Below are positions 62,560-64,000 of a stretch of 64,000 nt of DNA, in pieces. Position numbers and translations under genes: made by a program. How positions within the stretch are numbered: the stretch's first letter is position 1; the number at the start of each line of letters is the position of its first letter. The notes under the pieces are model-generated. The model did not search any database. It saw nothing but the letters and a program-made list of their open reading frames with translations, and was not told where the DNA came from. The DNA is from Icerya purchasi (taxonomy: Eukaryota; Arthropoda; Insecta; Hemiptera; Monophlebidae). The stretch is from the NCBI GenBank assembly GCA_039619475.1, contig CM077115.1, positions 27,541,083-27,605,082 of the forward strand, in the 5' to 3' direction.

Positions 62560-63440
62560 ATTGGTAATATTTGCGGTCCAAATAAAAGTTCGTTTTTTTT
62601 TCACTTCATTAGATGAATGACAATTTGGACAGTGCCCACGATCGATAATTTCATTAATTTTTTATGTCTCTTCATTAGTTAGTTTAGAATGACGAGCTCC
62701 ATGTCCGAAACCTCCGCAAGAATTGCATTAGGTAATATCAATATGTTTGAAGACACGGCACAATCACCATTCTATTGGAACAAGCCCACCCTTAATTAAA
62801 TAATTATATACTATATATATATATATCAGGTGAGACCTGTACAATTTCTTCCATAAAAGTACGAATATTATCCTTCGTTCCTTAATAATTTTGACGTAAG
62901 CATTTTGATCAATAGAAAGATTTGTATGCTGATGAATAGAAGTGAGAATTCCGTTTTTAATTTCGTCGGGGTTGTACGAACGAAAAGAGAAAAAGGTAAG
63001 CCAGTAATTTTTATGTAAGACATTCTTCGAAAAGGTAAACGAGTCTTCATCGGCGATATTGTTCTAGCGGTTAATAATTGTTTCTTTATCCTGATTGGTA
63101 GTTCTGATTATCAAACTACCCTTCTTGCGTGAGAATATTGGTATAGCTTTAGGATCCTTTAGTTTGATGACCTGTTTAAATACTTTTTCTGCTAATTCAG
63201 AAGAGGATTTACTTCCTGGCGCAATACTATTAAGTTTCTCTAATTTTTTAGAATCACTAGAAACAAAGACTTTTTAATAGTTTTATCTAGTTTAGATTTT
63301 TGAATTAAATCAATATTTTTACCGTCATTTTTGGCTATTTGAGTAGTTCGTTTTTTTTTTTATTTTTTTGTTTCAACATTTTTAAAAACAGGATAAATTG
63401 TCCCTTGAATAACTCTAGTGATTTCATTCATGTCTATGCT
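62560..63440 (-). mobile_element. LINE ORF1 (Gag-like) relic with zinc knuckles
   Basis: On the minus strand from about 63430 the frame reads MNEITRVIQGTIYPVFKNVE, later SSELAEKVFKQVIKLKDPKA and FSRKKGSLIIRTTNQDKETI. After breaks it reads CNSCGGFGHGARHS near 62725 and GHCPNCHSS near 62635. Two Cys/His knuckles after a basic domain fit ORF1 of an R1/Jockey/I-type LINE. Several stops are present. Confidence 0.65.
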
Positions 63441-63770
63441 CGGGTTTATTGGATTAGCGTTTTCAGCTAAGACACTGTATTAATCCCCGCCACGAGGTCC
63501 GTAATTGTTTCTTAATTCCTTCATATATTGTGCCTTTAGCGCCAAATTTTGGTCTTAAATCCACCAAAAAAAAAGGTAGAATAGTGGAACCTAATAACTG
63601 TATAAATTGAACGGACTAACCAGACGAACACTTCTTATTAGGGTATTATCAGCGAGCGAATGGTAAGCGCACTACACACAACTTCGCGATAATATAGCGA
63701 TCATACATCCCTAATACAGTCCTTATATTCATACTGCTCCAGTGTATACTATCGTAATCTAAGTAGACAA

Positions 63771-63869
63771 TTAATTCATAATATTAATTCGTAATATTAA
63801 TTCGTAATATTAATTCATAATATTAATTCGTAATATTAATTCGTAATATTAATTCGTAATATTAATTCG
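63771..63869. repeat. 13-bp tandem repeat, about 7.6 copies
   Basis: The unit is taatattaattcg. Two units carry cata in place of cgta. The array is uninterrupted and non-coding. Confidence 0.92.
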
Positions 63870-64000
63870 AATTGCAGAAAATTTCTCATAGACGTAACAT
63901 TTTCATACGTAACTACAGCTAATATTTCTTTACAAGTTTTAACACATGTATTGCCAACGGATTTATGTATCCGAAAAAGATCTTTTATATTTAAATGTAA

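Noticed and set aside
63771..63869. CRISPR-like array
   Set aside because: Units are 13 bp and contiguous with no spacers, in eukaryotic DNA. It is a minisatellite.

Overview
The window is AT-rich animal DNA with spliceosomal introns up to 17 kb, many poly(A)/poly(T) tracts and a dense load of decayed LINEs, mariner-type transposons and tRNA-derived SINEs. This and the two recognisable genes point to an insect with a large, repeat-rich genome. I cannot name the species, and a hemipteroid is only a guess. Almost all open frames longer than 60 codons are chance frames or transposon debris. The real coding sequence lies in short exons bounded by splice sites.

Region 1 (1-8433, + strand) holds the 3' end of a gene in three exons (105-311, 5225-5505, 8264-8421) with matching splice phases. 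Its first visible exon encodes an eight-cysteine C4C4 RING-like module resembling the C terminus of DC-STAMP domain proteins (DCST1/sneaky family). The rest is an acidic, Ser/Thr-rich tail. Its introns carry a LINE interrupted by a hAT-like MITE, a dead mariner and a second LINE.

Region 2 (8434-15042) is intergenic between two convergent genes. It contains a LINE 3' end, a SINE and otherwise featureless AT-rich DNA.

Region 3 (15043-53662, - strand) is the 3' two thirds of paxillin. In transcription order: an LD4 exon (53662-53521), a 17 kb intron, an LD5+LIM1 exon (36266-35871), a LIM2 exon that begins LIM3 (34957-34727), and then a choice. One choice is a proximal terminal exon (33042-32950) that completes LIM3 and stops. 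The other is the distal pair (18944-18824, 15188-15043) that completes LIM3 and adds LIM4. So the gene appears to encode a four-LIM form and a three-LIM form with a different carboxyl end. Upstream exons (LD1-LD3) are not visible and probably lie beyond 64000.

Region 4 (53663-64000) is probably more paxillin intron or upstream DNA. It carries three LINE fragments, a second copy of the SINE and a 13-bp tandem repeat.

I found no sign of a new multi-gene system. The observations most worth following are the alternative paxillin terminus, the SINE family, a 2.6 kb inverted-repeat element with a second partial copy 11 kb away, and a clean LINE insertion with a perfect target-site duplication.
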